From assembly GCA_021401465.1 (NCBI GenBank), contig JADDMT010000028.1, positions 124,001 through 188,000 of the forward strand: 64,000 nucleotides of DNA, written 5' to 3'. This document shows positions 19,500-29,489 of the stretch, in pieces (the stretch's first letter is position 1; each line of letters begins with the position of its first letter). Under the pieces are notes generated by a model. The model was not told where the DNA came from. It worked only from the letters and a program-made list of their open reading frames with translations, and did no database searches. Source of the DNA: Teratosphaeria epicoccoides. Its lineage: Eukaryota > Ascomycota > Dothideomycetes > Mycosphaerellales > Teratosphaeriaceae. The position numbers and the translations under genes are program-made.

Positions 19500-20972
19500 C
19501 TATGCCCCATGAGCACTCACATGACTCGCATGCGCCAGCAAGAACTTACAACAAGTCAGCAAATACTTGCACGCCTTTGTCCACTCCACTTCCCTCCCAA
19601 CGCCGCCCAGACTCATCTTCACGCCTCCAATCCTCGCCACATCCTTGCTCGTCACAATCTCATACGGCATTTCCAACCCCGGCGCTCCGCTCGCCTGCGA
19701 GGTCGACGAAGTCGTCTCCACATGCTCTCCCACCTGCCTCAGGCATTCAAGAAACGCGTACATCGCGGTGTCGAAACCTCCGTAAAACGCTCCGAGACCG
19801 AAGGGCAGCGCGCCGGAAGAATAAATTTCATGTATCGTGCCTTTCTGCTTCCCATGACCCGTAGGGACTGCGTCGGGATCTTCGAGCACGAGTTTAGAGG
19901 TGGACCCGATGGGCAGGAGTTGGTACCCTTTCACCTTGTACCCGAGCTTCTCGCTCACGACCACGAGGAGTAACACCGCTTGCCCCAACGCGGCGTTGAT
20001 CTCCGGCCATTCTACGGGGTGGTCGGCTAGACGGCCCAGGCGGAGTCCGTTGATGGTGCCGTACTGGCCGTCGTGGCCAATGCAGAAGCTGTCGTTGAAG
20101 ACGTTGGTGCGTTGCAGGTTGTCGAGGAGGTGGGTCGTGTGCGTGAGTTTGGTGGTGAGGCTGGTGTGGGTTTCTTGGAGGTCGGAGAGGGTGCTGGTGA
20201 AGGTGTTGCGGGTTTGCCAGAAGGTGGATTCTTCGGCGTCGAGGGCCTGTGATTCGGCGTCGAGGGCGGCGATGAGGGATTCCATGTGTGATTTCTGAGC
20301 TTCAAGGGACTCTAGTTCTTCGAAAGCTTTTTGCTCGCGGGCGCGGGCGTCGGCGAGAGCGCGCTTTGTGGAGGCCTTTTCTTCGTCCGTGGGCGTGTCT
20401 TGTTGGGCGCGCTTGAGGAAGTCGATGTAGGCGTCGCGTTCGCGGATTACATTTGCACAGCGCTGCTGGAGTCCACTGAGCAGTAGTTCGGTGCATTCGG
20501 TGCAGACTGGGTGGTCGATGTCTGAGCGTGCTGAGAGGATCTCGAAGAGGCGGGTCGTGGTCTCAAGCCTTTGAGAGAAGTCATCTGAGCCATCAGCGCC
20601 GTCAAGCTGCTCAGCCTTTTTGGGTGCCCTTTTGCTCTTGGTTGGGTTCTGGATGTGCTCGGTCGGTCCTCCTGGTGAAAGTACAGATTCCGTGATGTCG
20701 ATGTACGACATGCCTGGATCGAGCTTGGCGCCTCGGTGTGGCGTGCCAGCAGATGTATTCCGCTTGTGCACAGGAGGTCCTTGTTGCTGGGCGACTTCGT
20801 CATATTGCTGTCTTCTGTCTATGGCGGCGGCAGATCGCGGAGGGTCTGGTGCTTGTGGTTCCAGAGCCGGGGCAGCATCGGCCAGGATCTTGAAGGAGGC
20901 CGGGTTGAGACTTTGTAGGGAAGAATCCAGCTTGATGGGTGTCCGGCATTTTTGACAGTGTAAGGTGGCCAT
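19500..20972 (-). CDS. atg6: Autophagy protein Atg6/Vps30 (Beclin 1)
   Basis: A single-exon gene of 490 residues. Atg6 is a subunit of class III PI3-kinase complexes with Vps34 and Vps15, acting at the phagophore and on endosomes. The N-terminus has the CxxC pair (MATLHCQKCRTPIKL) typical of fungal Atg6. A conserved block SQRLETTTRLFEILSARSDID precedes HPVCTECTELLLSGLQQRC. A coiled coil follows at about residues 190-275 (ALADARAREQKAFEELESLE). The C-terminal BARA/evolutionarily conserved domain starts near FCIGHDGQYGTINGLRLGRL and includes VEWPEINAALGQAVLLL and FGGFDTAM-like YGGFDTAMYAFLECL. The length fits the family. It is divergent from the GATA/SANT gene across about 460 bp. Confidence 0.96.
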   Translation of the reverse strand: MATLHCQKCRTPIKLDSSLQSLNPASFKILADAAPALEPQAPDPPRSAAAIDRRQQYDEVAQQQGPPVHKRNTSAGTPHRGAKLDPGMSYIDITESVLSPGGPTEHIQNPTKSKRAPKKAEQLDGADGSDDFSQRLETTTRLFEILSARSDIDHPVCTECTELLLSGLQQRCANVIRERDAYIDFLKRAQQDTPTDEEKASTKRALADARAREQKAFEELESLEAQKSHMESLIAALDAESQALDAEESTFWQTRNTFTSTLSDLQETHTSLTTKLTHTTHLLDNLQRTNVFNDSFCIGHDGQYGTINGLRLGRLADHPVEWPEINAALGQAVLLLVVVSEKLGYKVKGYQLLPIGSTSKLVLEDPDAVPTGHGKQKGTIHEIYSSGALPFGLGAFYGGFDTAMYAFLECLRQVGEHVETTSSTSQASGAPGLEMPYEIVTSKDVARIGGVKMSLGGVGREVEWTKACKYLLTCCKFLLAHASHVSAHGA

Positions 20973-21430
20973 GCTGTGTCATGTGTTTCAAGGATACTGT
21001 AATGACAGGGTCAGGCACGCAGTCACCGATTAAGTCGCGTCTACACCTATCTCCTCAACCGCCTTGTAAATATTGATTGATCTGTTGCTTGGGAAGGCGC
21101 TCACGGCGCTGTCGCACGGTTTCGAGCCCCCGAGTCAAGCTGTCGAGGTCTATTGCCACTGTTGCAATGCGTCTGGATGTTGTTTGCCGACTAGACACGG
21201 AGCAATCGCTCTAGTTGACTTTCACCTCTGTTTGGGGTATTTGGTCATGGTCATTAGTGAATGCCTGAACATCCCACTTCGGCCTTCTCTCGGCTTTGGT
21301 CGTGACGCGCCTGCCTCGCGTTCCCTTCTGAGACTTGAGATTCCTACCATCCACAACACGCACACCACCTACAAGGTTTCGCTGAGCGCATCTTGGGACT
21401 CGGGCAGTGAGATGGACAGGGGAGGCGATC
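20973..21430. promoter_or_regulatory. Divergent promoter region atg6 / GATA-SANT gene
   Basis: About 460 bp shared by the 5' ends of atg6 (minus) and the large nuclear protein gene (plus). No clear TATA box, repeat or small RNA was found. Confidence 0.35.
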
Positions 21431-24400
21431 ATGTCGACTCGCCTGTATGAGCCCGTCGACCGAGATCTGTCAGCGCGAGAACAATGGCCGCAGCGACCTG
21501 CGCAACCGGGAGATTCCCAGGCACAGCCCATATCTCTCAACTCCAGCGATGACGACGGCGACGAGGATGACGACGTTTCGCCCGAGCTTGCGCGCGATAG
21601 GAAGGCAAACGACGCTCGGCTCAAGAATAGGTTCGAGGCAATCTTTGAGAAATATGGCCGCGACTTTACCGGTGTCGGCGATGAGATCGACTTGGAGACC
21701 GGGGAAATTATTGTTGACAATGGACACTTGGAGAACATGCAGGACGAAGCCGATGCTGGAGATGGCGACAACGTACCCTTGCAATTCGCCCACGCTTTTG
21801 CGGAGAATCTGAAACAGGAAGAGTTGAGCAGTAGCTACGAGAGCGATGCGGACGAAGTCGAGGACGAGGATGAGAACGACCTCCTGGAAATGGCAAGCGA
21901 GGAAGATGAAACGTCCGAGAACATCCACGATACCATCTTTAGTGCCCGAGAGCAAAGCACAGATTCGAACTCATCACTTCTTGAGCCAGACGACTTAATC
22001 GATCCAAGACTTGCACAGTCTGTGGCCGCCGCACATTGGGCTGTAACAGGCGTCGAAGGCGGCGGCGACGGGTCGACCCTGAGTCAGTCTCGGCTGCGCA
22101 CTTTGATTGACGATGCTTCTCGGACCGGTACCACGTCACAGTCTGGCACACCTGGCGTGGATCTCATGCGGCTCCCTGAAATCCAGCACACCATGCTTGC
22201 CCTCAAGTCTCAAAGCGACAAAGGTAGCCGTCCTATGGACGATGATGCTATCGCAGCTCTTGGCAAAAGCATCGCCAGCCAAATTGCTAGGTTCATGAAA
22301 CGATCTGATGCGAAAGGCAAGCAGAAGAAGCGCAAGGACGCTGCCTGGGAGTATCCAGAGCTCCCGGAGGATAAACGGAGACGACTGGGTACCTCGCCAG
22401 TCGCATCGAGATCGAGGCCGCATTTGGAGAGCTTGAAATCAGCAATATCGCCGCAGAAGGCGACTGCGTCAAACGAGTCTGCGCCAGTGGCCAGATCAAA
22501 GAAAAAGGGGAAAGCGAGACCTGAACCGACAGCCTCGCTATGGGCGCCAGTCGCTCACCCAAAGCTGCGTAGAACAAAGAAGAGGAAACAAGCAGAAGTG
22601 CTACTTGGAAGCTCTTTGGACGATCCAGAAACCGTTGCGGCTGTCGATGAGATTCAAGATGGTCAAGAAGATACCATCCGGCTGAAGCGTTGCTCGAACT
22701 GTGACGCGATAGCAACAGTCACTTGGCGCAAAGGCCTGGACGGAGCTGATATCTGTAATGCTTGTGGCATGTACCTATACCGTTATGGTCTGATGAAGCC
22801 GCCGCGGTCACCTACGCCTCCGCCAGAACCGCCAAAATCAAAGCCTTCGGCTGCAAACACTTCGAAACGTGTCGTGCAACCTCCTAAGGAAGGCTCCCGC
22901 CACACGAAGTTTACCCTCGAGCAAGATGCGTTGGTAATTAAACTCAAAGAGTTCGATAATTTGAACTGGGAGCAGATCGGACGACACTTCGAAGGCCGCT
23001 CGTCCTTTGCTGTGCAGTGTCGGTACTCAAAGACGCTGATTAGTCATGAGAAGCCGGAAGCGGCGAGAGCTCGTGAAGCGCTTGTCGAGCAAGGCTTTGA
23101 CTTTGTGCAGTTGGAGCGTGACAAGAATGGCGGCTTCTTGAAGAAAGAAGACGAGCTGCTGTTGCAACTTTGCCCAGTGCCTCCTCGATACAGAGATGTC
23201 TCAGCTGCAACAAAGACACATGGGGCAATTGTCGTCGACAATGATGAACCCATGCCCGACAGTAATGAGGATCAAGGCCCAAACTTTACTGCTATCGCGG
23301 CCGAGCATTTCCCCAACTTCACTGCACAGGCCCTCCAGGGCCGCTATGTCCACCATCTCGAGCGGTACGTAGCAGCCAAGGATCCGAAAGCAAAGAGGAA
23401 AGCCCAGCCCAGGCCTGATGGACGTGCCTGGAAGCAGTCCGAACCAAGGACGTCTAGAGCTACTGGAGTGTTTTTTACGCCAGAGGAGAGCGAGCGTCTA
23501 GTGCAATACCGCGAGGTGAACCCGATATCGTGGGAGGCTGTTCAGCTCAAGCTTCCAGGTCGCTCCGGCATGTCAATACAGAAACGCTATACTCGCGAAT
23601 TAGCACAGCGGAAGGCTACAGTTGCCAAAGGTGGCAAGGATCCGTACTCCCACTTGTTCAAGAATGGGATATTATCAGCTATCGATAAAGATGCGGGAAT
23701 ACAGGAGGCGCGCAAGCAGGTACTCAAAGCGATGGACAGGTGCAAGTTTACCAGGGTGGAGGATGAGCGTATTGTAAGGATGCGACAGGAGCAAAAGCTT
23801 GGCTGGGTTCAGATGGCTTCGCAATTTCCGGAGCGTACGGCGGATGATTTGCAGTTGCGACATGAGTATCTGCAGGCAAAGCTAGTGAAGCCTGCTGGAT
23901 CTGGTGGCCCAGTTGAAGATCCCAGCATCTACGATCTCCCAATATCAGACGCTCCGCAGAGATCTGAAGCTCGAGCACCTGCAGAGGCCCATGACGCAGA
24001 GAACGCAGCAGAGGTAGAGGACCAGCAGCCGAAGCTGAAGGGTCCGCTCGAGGCAAAGGCGACTAAGTACTCAAAGGCCGAGGACAAGTTGATCCTGAAA
24101 TTGCACTTTGACCAAGGCCTGGACTGGGAACAGATCGCCACGCATCTCCCGGGTCGCACTGCCAAACACATTGAACGGCGATTCACCAAGAAACTACTGC
24201 CAGATTATGGGGACTATGAGCCTGATGATAGCTCAGATATGGAGGGCTCGGATGAAGAGGAGTTGGGAGGCGATGGCGACCTTGAAAGCGGCGAGGTTGA
24301 AGTATTGGCGGATCGTCAACCCGAGTTCCTTTGGGAACAGCATGCCGGCGCCTTGCCCGACGCCGAATTTCCTGGCCTTGAGAATCTGAGCGACGGTGAA

Positions 24401-27400
24401 CTTGGACCGAGCTCTACCTTTTTCACAGGCTCTCTGAAGCAACGTCTTGAGAGAACGAAAGCCGGTCTAGGCAGGCACCAGCGTTACACAAAGCGGGAAG
24501 AAGAAATGTTGATACACTTACGCCGAGCGGGCTTGAACTGGGAAGGTATCACGGCAGATTTTCCGGGCAGGACAGCTTACGAGCTCGCATCTTACTGGCA
24601 CCGGCATCTCAAACCCATTCATGCGGGCTCGAGCACGACAGGCACCAGCAGCACGCACCAGACTGCGCTTGTCGACACGACAGACGGTTTCGTTGGAGGC
24701 TCCAGAGCAATGAATCTCTTCACTATGCTGACTCGTGGTGGTACTGCGCTCCTTACTGCTGACGAGATACCCATCACTCCCGCGGTCGCCAAAGCTAAGA
24801 AGGCCCACGATAAGACTTTTGAAGCCGCGAATGCCAAGAGGGAAGGGACTAGAACGAAGCTGTCGCGACGAGTGAAGCTAACGCCTCGGGTCCTCCCAGA
24901 TTTGACGTGGCTCAATCAGGATGGCAATCAAACCGTCGTTCCTAGCATCGAGCCTGGCGAATGCCTGACGAGGCTTCGTGATGGGATTTTGGTACAGCGC
25001 TTCGCTGATCCGACGCCCGAAGTCCATGGCTGGGAAGACAGCGATGTTGAATCTGAAGACGAGTTCTCCACTGCTAGTGAACGGTCTTTGTCACCTGCCG
25101 AATATGACGATACAGGGTTCGCTGTCGTATACGATAGCTCGGCCGCAAGTGCGCAAGTCGAGAACCAAAATGAGCAGGAGAGGCTCGAGATGACCTTCAA
25201 GAAAGAGGCATTGGACATGGACGCGTCCGAGCTTGACACAGACGAAACTGACGAGTGGCGCCCAGCTCGTCGCCCACGACGCTCGATCGGAGCTGCAAAG
25301 CGAGTGAGGAAGTCTGCTGGGCCAGCGCCTAGAGAGCGGAAGCTCAACAAGCGTGCCGCCAAGAGGCCGGCAAAGAAAAGGACCATTCGCAATACAGAGA
25401 CACCTGAGTCTGTCATTGAAATCAAAGAGGAGTCGGAGGACGAACAGTCTCCTTCAGAACTTGAGCAAGATGACTTTTACGGACTCGCGCAGAGAACAGT
25501 CCCACACCGGCCTCAGACAGCATCTTGCAATATCTACGGACAAAGCGGCATGGAGCATGTATTGCATCATAAGAGCGCCAACCCTCTTTATCGCACTCAC
25601 ACGCCAGAGCAGGTGGGTCTGGCAGAGCTTCCCGTCTACGACACGCCTGCGAGATATGATCAACAATCGCATCCTTACTACGCCGCACCTACGGCACAAA
25701 TGTACAGTCCGATCCGTGAAGAGCTTCCTATGGAGCGTGAGTACACAGCGGAATCAATGGAAACAGACCCGGCACTCCTTGGCGAGCAAGGCAGCGGCAA
25801 GGCAGCTACTTCACCAGAGCAGGACATTGCCGCGTTGAACGCTGAGCCCGTTGAGACGTTTGACAGTGCTGACTCCCAGGCGTTCGACCCAGACAATGCG
25901 GACAAGATGGACCTGGACAGCGGCGACGAAGTCGTGGTCAGGACCAGTAGGCAGCGAGCATCTGAAGAGCCACAACAACTTACCCGCCGTTCCGCACGCA
26001 GAGGTGGTGCGTCACCATTGCCTGCACCAGCGCTCATGAGCAGTGCAACTAACTCACCACCATTCTCCTGGAGCGAATTGGTCACCATGGCCCTCAAGTC
26101 TATTCCTAGCCAGCGTCTCTCCATGAATGGCATCCATCTTTTTCTGCAAGACAAGTTTCCGTACTTCAAGACATGCAACGCGGAGTGGAAGAAAGCACTG
26201 CAGGCTTTTCTGGATCGTAGTAGCGACTTTGCGCAGAACGCTGAGAGGAGAGGCGAAGATAGTTGGACGTTTGCTGCGAAAGAGGTCAAAGTACCGGAGA
26301 AGAGGAGGACGACACCAAGGAAGCGCAAGGAGGTTGTTCCCGACATTCAAGATACTGACACGAAAGACGACGAGTCAATCTTGTTCGAGCCTGAGCCGAT
26401 TGTGGTCGAGATAGACGAAGAGCCGGAACCGACACCCGCGAATGATGATTACGAATCCAAGCTCATGGCTAATTCCCTTGAGTCGACTGACATGGTCAAC
26501 AATGCTGGGGGGGATGCTCGACCTAATATGGGACTGGACGAAGTGCCAACAGCCACTTCCACGAAACAGGAAGGAATGGCTCAGCAGACGGAGCAAGCAG
26601 TGTCGGCGTCTGCAACAAACACGGAATGGGTGCCTGAGTTGCCGACGACGACTAGTCAGTCAATCATTTCACTCATGCCGGAGCGCAGGCGTCGAGGCAG
26701 GCCTAGGAAGCTTAAACCAAGACCGTTGAAATCGTGTGCGCAGTCTGTGGAGACGAAGGACCTAGCTGAAACCTCGTGCTCTAATGCCGCGGACGTTATT
26801 GATCCCGCTTTGTCAGTGCCTCCTGAAAGTCAGCCTGCTCTTGGATCGTCGTCGACCCGTAAGACCATTCACCTCGACGATGATGATATCATCGAGGTCG
26901 CAAACCCATATGCCACTTGTGATAAAGCATATGTCAAAGCCCGTCCCGCTTTCAAACGGAAAAATAGAGGTGGCGGCGGGTGCAAACCCGTGATTTCTGC
27001 GGAGAACCAGATCCCTAGGCTTGATACTGCTCATGAGACATCACCACCCGCACGGCCAAAACGGGCTGCCTCGACCGCTGAGCAGTCTGGGTCGACAGAT
27101 CCTGTCCAGCCTGTAATTTCACCACAGACAACACGGGCTACCTCGGTCCTGCTCGAAGGGGCAAATATATGTGGTACTTACGATAAGGCATATGCCATGG
27201 CGCATCCTGACTTGGAATGGAAACATGTTGGTCGCGGTCGATACAGGCGCAAGGCGGGAGTCGTGAAACAAGGGGCAACCCCAGCGCGGTGTCCACTGCT
27301 GCAAGCCACGCCGCAATCATCAGCTCGCGCTCCGAATGTGGTCCACGCCCATCGTGCACAACTTGCTGCGCCAAAGCAGAGTACAGCTCTGTCGGCCCCA

Positions 27401-28000
27401 GTCCCCTGGTGGACGCTAAGCACGAAGCGGGCTGTAGACGTGCCTGTGTTAGTGCACTCTTCTGCATTGAGCCGCGGCAGGAACCACAGCCAGCAGTCTG
27501 TACCGAGCTCTGATACCTTCCGTGATCCAGAGAGCAGCAGCAGCGATATTTCGAGAACGCCGGCGGTACAACACGGCCATTGGCCTCCGGCGTCAGCTGC
27601 AGCACAAGCTTCCGTGCGCACGCCCGTGCCCTCGAGTCCAGCACCGCGTACAATTTTCGACAGGCTTGCAGGGTACTCACAGAGGCCAGCAGCAGTACCA
27701 CAGAGCTCGGCGATTCCACAGAACGCTGGGTCAGCGCTGTTTAACCGCCATCTGAACAGGCCGCAGCGCGCCGCTTCGCAAACGCCTGTGCAGTATAGCC
27801 GTGCAGGCAGAGCTGTGACGCCGGGCATTGGGCCATCACGTCGAGCCGTCACTCCTGTGGCGCGCGCGAGCAGTGTGGGGCTGGGGACTGTGGCTCTTAG
27901 GCGAGCACTTGCGAGAGAGGCCACACCTTTCAACAGGAGGACGGTGGAGACGCCGCCGCCGAGCAGGGATGCCGATAGTGAGGAGGATGAGCTGGCTTGA
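21431..28000 (+). CDS. Large nuclear protein: GATA finger, six Myb/SANT repeats, forkhead-like segment, AT-hook
   Basis: A 6.57-kb single exon encoding 2189 residues; ATG 21431 is the first ATG in the frame. Residues 421-445 form a GATA-type zinc finger (C-x2-C-x17-C-x2-C: CSNCDAIATVTW..ICNACGMYLYRYG). Myb/SANT-like repeats follow at about 493 (FTLEQDALVIKLKEFDNLNW), 566-650 (split by an insert), 681 (FFTPEESERLVQYREV), 772 (KFTRVEDERIVRMRQEQKLG), 879 (KYSKAEDKLILKLHFDQGLD) and 1018 (RYTKREEEMLIHLRRAGLNW), each with W..I..FPGRT..RY-type spacing. Residues about 1545-1620 resemble a forkhead/winged helix (FSWSELVTMALKSIPSQRLS). An AT-hook (RRRGRPRKLKPR) lies near 1751. Acidic stretches and a C-terminal Ser/Arg-rich tail surround these. 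It is probably a chromatin or transcription regulator (inference). Confidence 0.85.
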   Translation: MSTRLYEPVDRDLSAREQWPQRPAQPGDSQAQPISLNSSDDDGDEDDDVSPELARDRKANDARLKNRFEAIFEKYGRDFTGVGDEIDLETGEIIVDNGHLENMQDEADAGDGDNVPLQFAHAFAENLKQEELSSSYESDADEVEDEDENDLLEMASEEDETSENIHDTIFSAREQSTDSNSSLLEPDDLIDPRLAQSVAAAHWAVTGVEGGGDGSTLSQSRLRTLIDDASRTGTTSQSGTPGVDLMRLPEIQHTMLALKSQSDKGSRPMDDDAIAALGKSIASQIARFMKRSDAKGKQKKRKDAAWEYPELPEDKRRRLGTSPVASRSRPHLESLKSAISPQKATASNESAPVARSKKKGKARPEPTASLWAPVAHPKLRRTKKRKQAEVLLGSSLDDPETVAAVDEIQDGQEDTIRLKRCSNCDAIATVTWRKGLDGADICNACGMYLYRYGLMKPPRSPTPPPEPPKSKPSAANTSKRVVQPPKEGSRHTKFTLEQDALVIKLKEFDNLNWEQIGRHFEGRSSFAVQCRYSKTLISHEKPEAARAREALVEQGFDFVQLERDKNGGFLKKEDELLLQLCPVPPRYRDVSAATKTHGAIVVDNDEPMPDSNEDQGPNFTAIAAEHFPNFTAQALQGRYVHHLERYVAAKDPKAKRKAQPRPDGRAWKQSEPRTSRATGVFFTPEESERLVQYREVNPISWEAVQLKLPGRSGMSIQKRYTRELAQRKATVAKGGKDPYSHLFKNGILSAIDKDAGIQEARKQVLKAMDRCKFTRVEDERIVRMRQEQKLGWVQMASQFPERTADDLQLRHEYLQAKLVKPAGSGGPVEDPSIYDLPISDAPQRSEARAPAEAHDAENAAEVEDQQPKLKGPLEAKATKYSKAEDKLILKLHFDQGLDWEQIATHLPGRTAKHIERRFTKKLLPDYGDYEPDDSSDMEGSDEEELGGDGDLESGEVEVLADRQPEFLWEQHAGALPDAEFPGLENLSDGELGPSSTFFTGSLKQRLERTKAGLGRHQRYTKREEEMLIHLRRAGLNWEGITADFPGRTAYELASYWHRHLKPIHAGSSTTGTSSTHQTALVDTTDGFVGGSRAMNLFTMLTRGGTALLTADEIPITPAVAKAKKAHDKTFEAANAKREGTRTKLSRRVKLTPRVLPDLTWLNQDGNQTVVPSIEPGECLTRLRDGILVQRFADPTPEVHGWEDSDVESEDEFSTASERSLSPAEYDDTGFAVVYDSSAASAQVENQNEQERLEMTFKKEALDMDASELDTDETDEWRPARRPRRSIGAAKRVRKSAGPAPRERKLNKRAAKRPAKKRTIRNTETPESVIEIKEESEDEQSPSELEQDDFYGLAQRTVPHRPQTASCNIYGQSGMEHVLHHKSANPLYRTHTPEQVGLAELPVYDTPARYDQQSHPYYAAPTAQMYSPIREELPMEREYTAESMETDPALLGEQGSGKAATSPEQDIAALNAEPVETFDSADSQAFDPDNADKMDLDSGDEVVVRTSRQRASEEPQQLTRRSARRGGASPLPAPALMSSATNSPPFSWSELVTMALKSIPSQRLSMNGIHLFLQDKFPYFKTCNAEWKKALQAFLDRSSDFAQNAERRGEDSWTFAAKEVKVPEKRRTTPRKRKEVVPDIQDTDTKDDESILFEPEPIVVEIDEEPEPTPANDDYESKLMANSLESTDMVNNAGGDARPNMGLDEVPTATSTKQEGMAQQTEQAVSASATNTEWVPELPTTTSQSIISLMPERRRRGRPRKLKPRPLKSCAQSVETKDLAETSCSNAADVIDPALSVPPESQPALGSSSTRKTIHLDDDDIIEVANPYATCDKAYVKARPAFKRKNRGGGGCKPVISAENQIPRLDTAHETSPPARPKRAASTAEQSGSTDPVQPVISPQTTRATSVLLEGANICGTYDKAYAMAHPDLEWKHVGRGRYRRKAGVVKQGATPARCPLLQATPQSSARAPNVVHAHRAQLAAPKQSTALSAPVPWWTLSTKRAVDVPVLVHSSALSRGRNHSQQSVPSSDTFRDPESSSSDISRTPAVQHGHWPPASAAAQASVRTPVPSSPAPRTIFDRLAGYSQRPAAVPQSSAIPQNAGSALFNRHLNRPQRAASQTPVQYSRAGRAVTPGIGPSRRAVTPVARASSVGLGTVALRRALAREATPFNRRTVETPPPSRDADSEEDELA

Positions 28001-29489
28001 TGATGGCAGGACGGAAGTGGTGTGAGCAATTCTTTATACGTATGGAGATGTTTGTGGCAGATCAACAGTCTCTCGGTGGATGTTCGTGGCGCAAGTGCTC
28101 TTGATAGATGGATGCTCAGACCTTGCATGGCTATGCTTCGCTGCTATTAGGATTCCCCTTTTGGAATTCGGCCGTGGGTGCTGAAGGGAGAGGTAAGTGC
28201 GGAAAGAGCAGGCACACTTCACCGCAATCAGACTAAAACCTCAGTATGCCTCCTACCCGCGTTGGCACAAAGCGAGAACAAGCTGTCTGCACGAGTGGGC
28301 GTCAGGCAAAGCCACACACCCTATGGCTCTAAAGCACGCATATCTGTGATGCCAGATACGCCGGAGTTGTACTCTGCGCGGTCAAATGCTGGACTCTCCT
28401 TACTCTCTCCTCGATGGGCATGAGGCCTCCCGGCTCTTATCAAGAAGTTTTCGAGTCGCACGGCGGCAGGATGCATATGGAGCTGTCGGTTAGTCAGGGC
28501 GCGTTTCAAAGCACGTGCTGGACGATCACGTGATATTATCCTCTGCAGTCCTCCCGAGATTCCCGAGGTCCTCACTACCCTTGCAAACGCCCCAAGCAGG
28601 TATGAGCTACAACACATCACACAAGCATGCTCACAACGGATCGAGGTTGCGGCAAGACTGCTAGCTGTAAGCAGCCTTCACCGACCTTGTCCCTTTGGAT
28701 GGAATGCCAGGATGGCCACGAGAAGCCATACGAGTCTTTCGCCGTGCGTCTATCGCATTACTTCACCAATTCCAGTCAATGCAAAATGAATCTCTTTCTG
28801 GGACGCGGCAGATGAGGGGGTTAAAGAAGACACGGGGGTCCATGGTCAAGAAATTTGGTGGAACCGCCAGCGAGGAGTCTCGCCAGGTCAATGGGCAGTT
28901 TCGCAACATTGACTGACCCACCACAATACTGCTATATATGGCATCACACTTGAGCGCTGCTCACGATATTCTGTTTCGACCCTTGAACGATGGACAATAC
29001 GGCAGTGTCCTCAACTATGACCACAAGCAAGGCTGCCACGAAAGAGCCAGACCAAGTAGGTCAGTTTTCGGCCATAGGATGGCGGCATACTGAGAACAAT
29101 ACTAGGCCATAGTTTCACTACCTGCTTCAACTGACTGCATGTGTAGCGACTCCGGGAAGAGGGATCATTCGGATGGAGACATAGACAGACAGCTCGATCT
29201 CGACCGACTTCTCTCTCTAGAGGCCGATGTCTATGAACAACACAAGTCTAGTTCCGCCTGCCATAGATGTTTAGGAGACCTCAGCTGTACCATACAAATC
29301 CCAAGCGACTGGATCAGCTGCGTCTGCAGTATCAGAAGTTACACTCAGCTTTCAACGTTGCACCCGGCAGGCACAGCTTGAGAAATTCGACCGGGTGTCA
29401 AAACCGAAATAGTCAACTTTGGCTCGTGATAAGCCAGAAGTCGGAGAGCAGGGCGGCCTCGAAAACAGCAAGGCTCCGCTTCGAGCGCA
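28001..29489. other. Intergenic, no firm gene
   Basis: About 1.5 kb. Short ORFs occur (for example plus 29139..29381, with cysteines in SSACHRCLGDLSCT), but I cannot assemble a convincing gene. A good intron-like stretch (GTAGGT..CTAG, 29048..29104) follows an ATG at 28990, so a degraded 5' part of the regulator below may lie here. Confidence 0.3.

Noticed and set aside
21407..21430. Eight extra N-terminal residues on the GATA/SANT protein
   Set aside because: The codon at 21407 is GTG; the first ATG in the frame is 21431.
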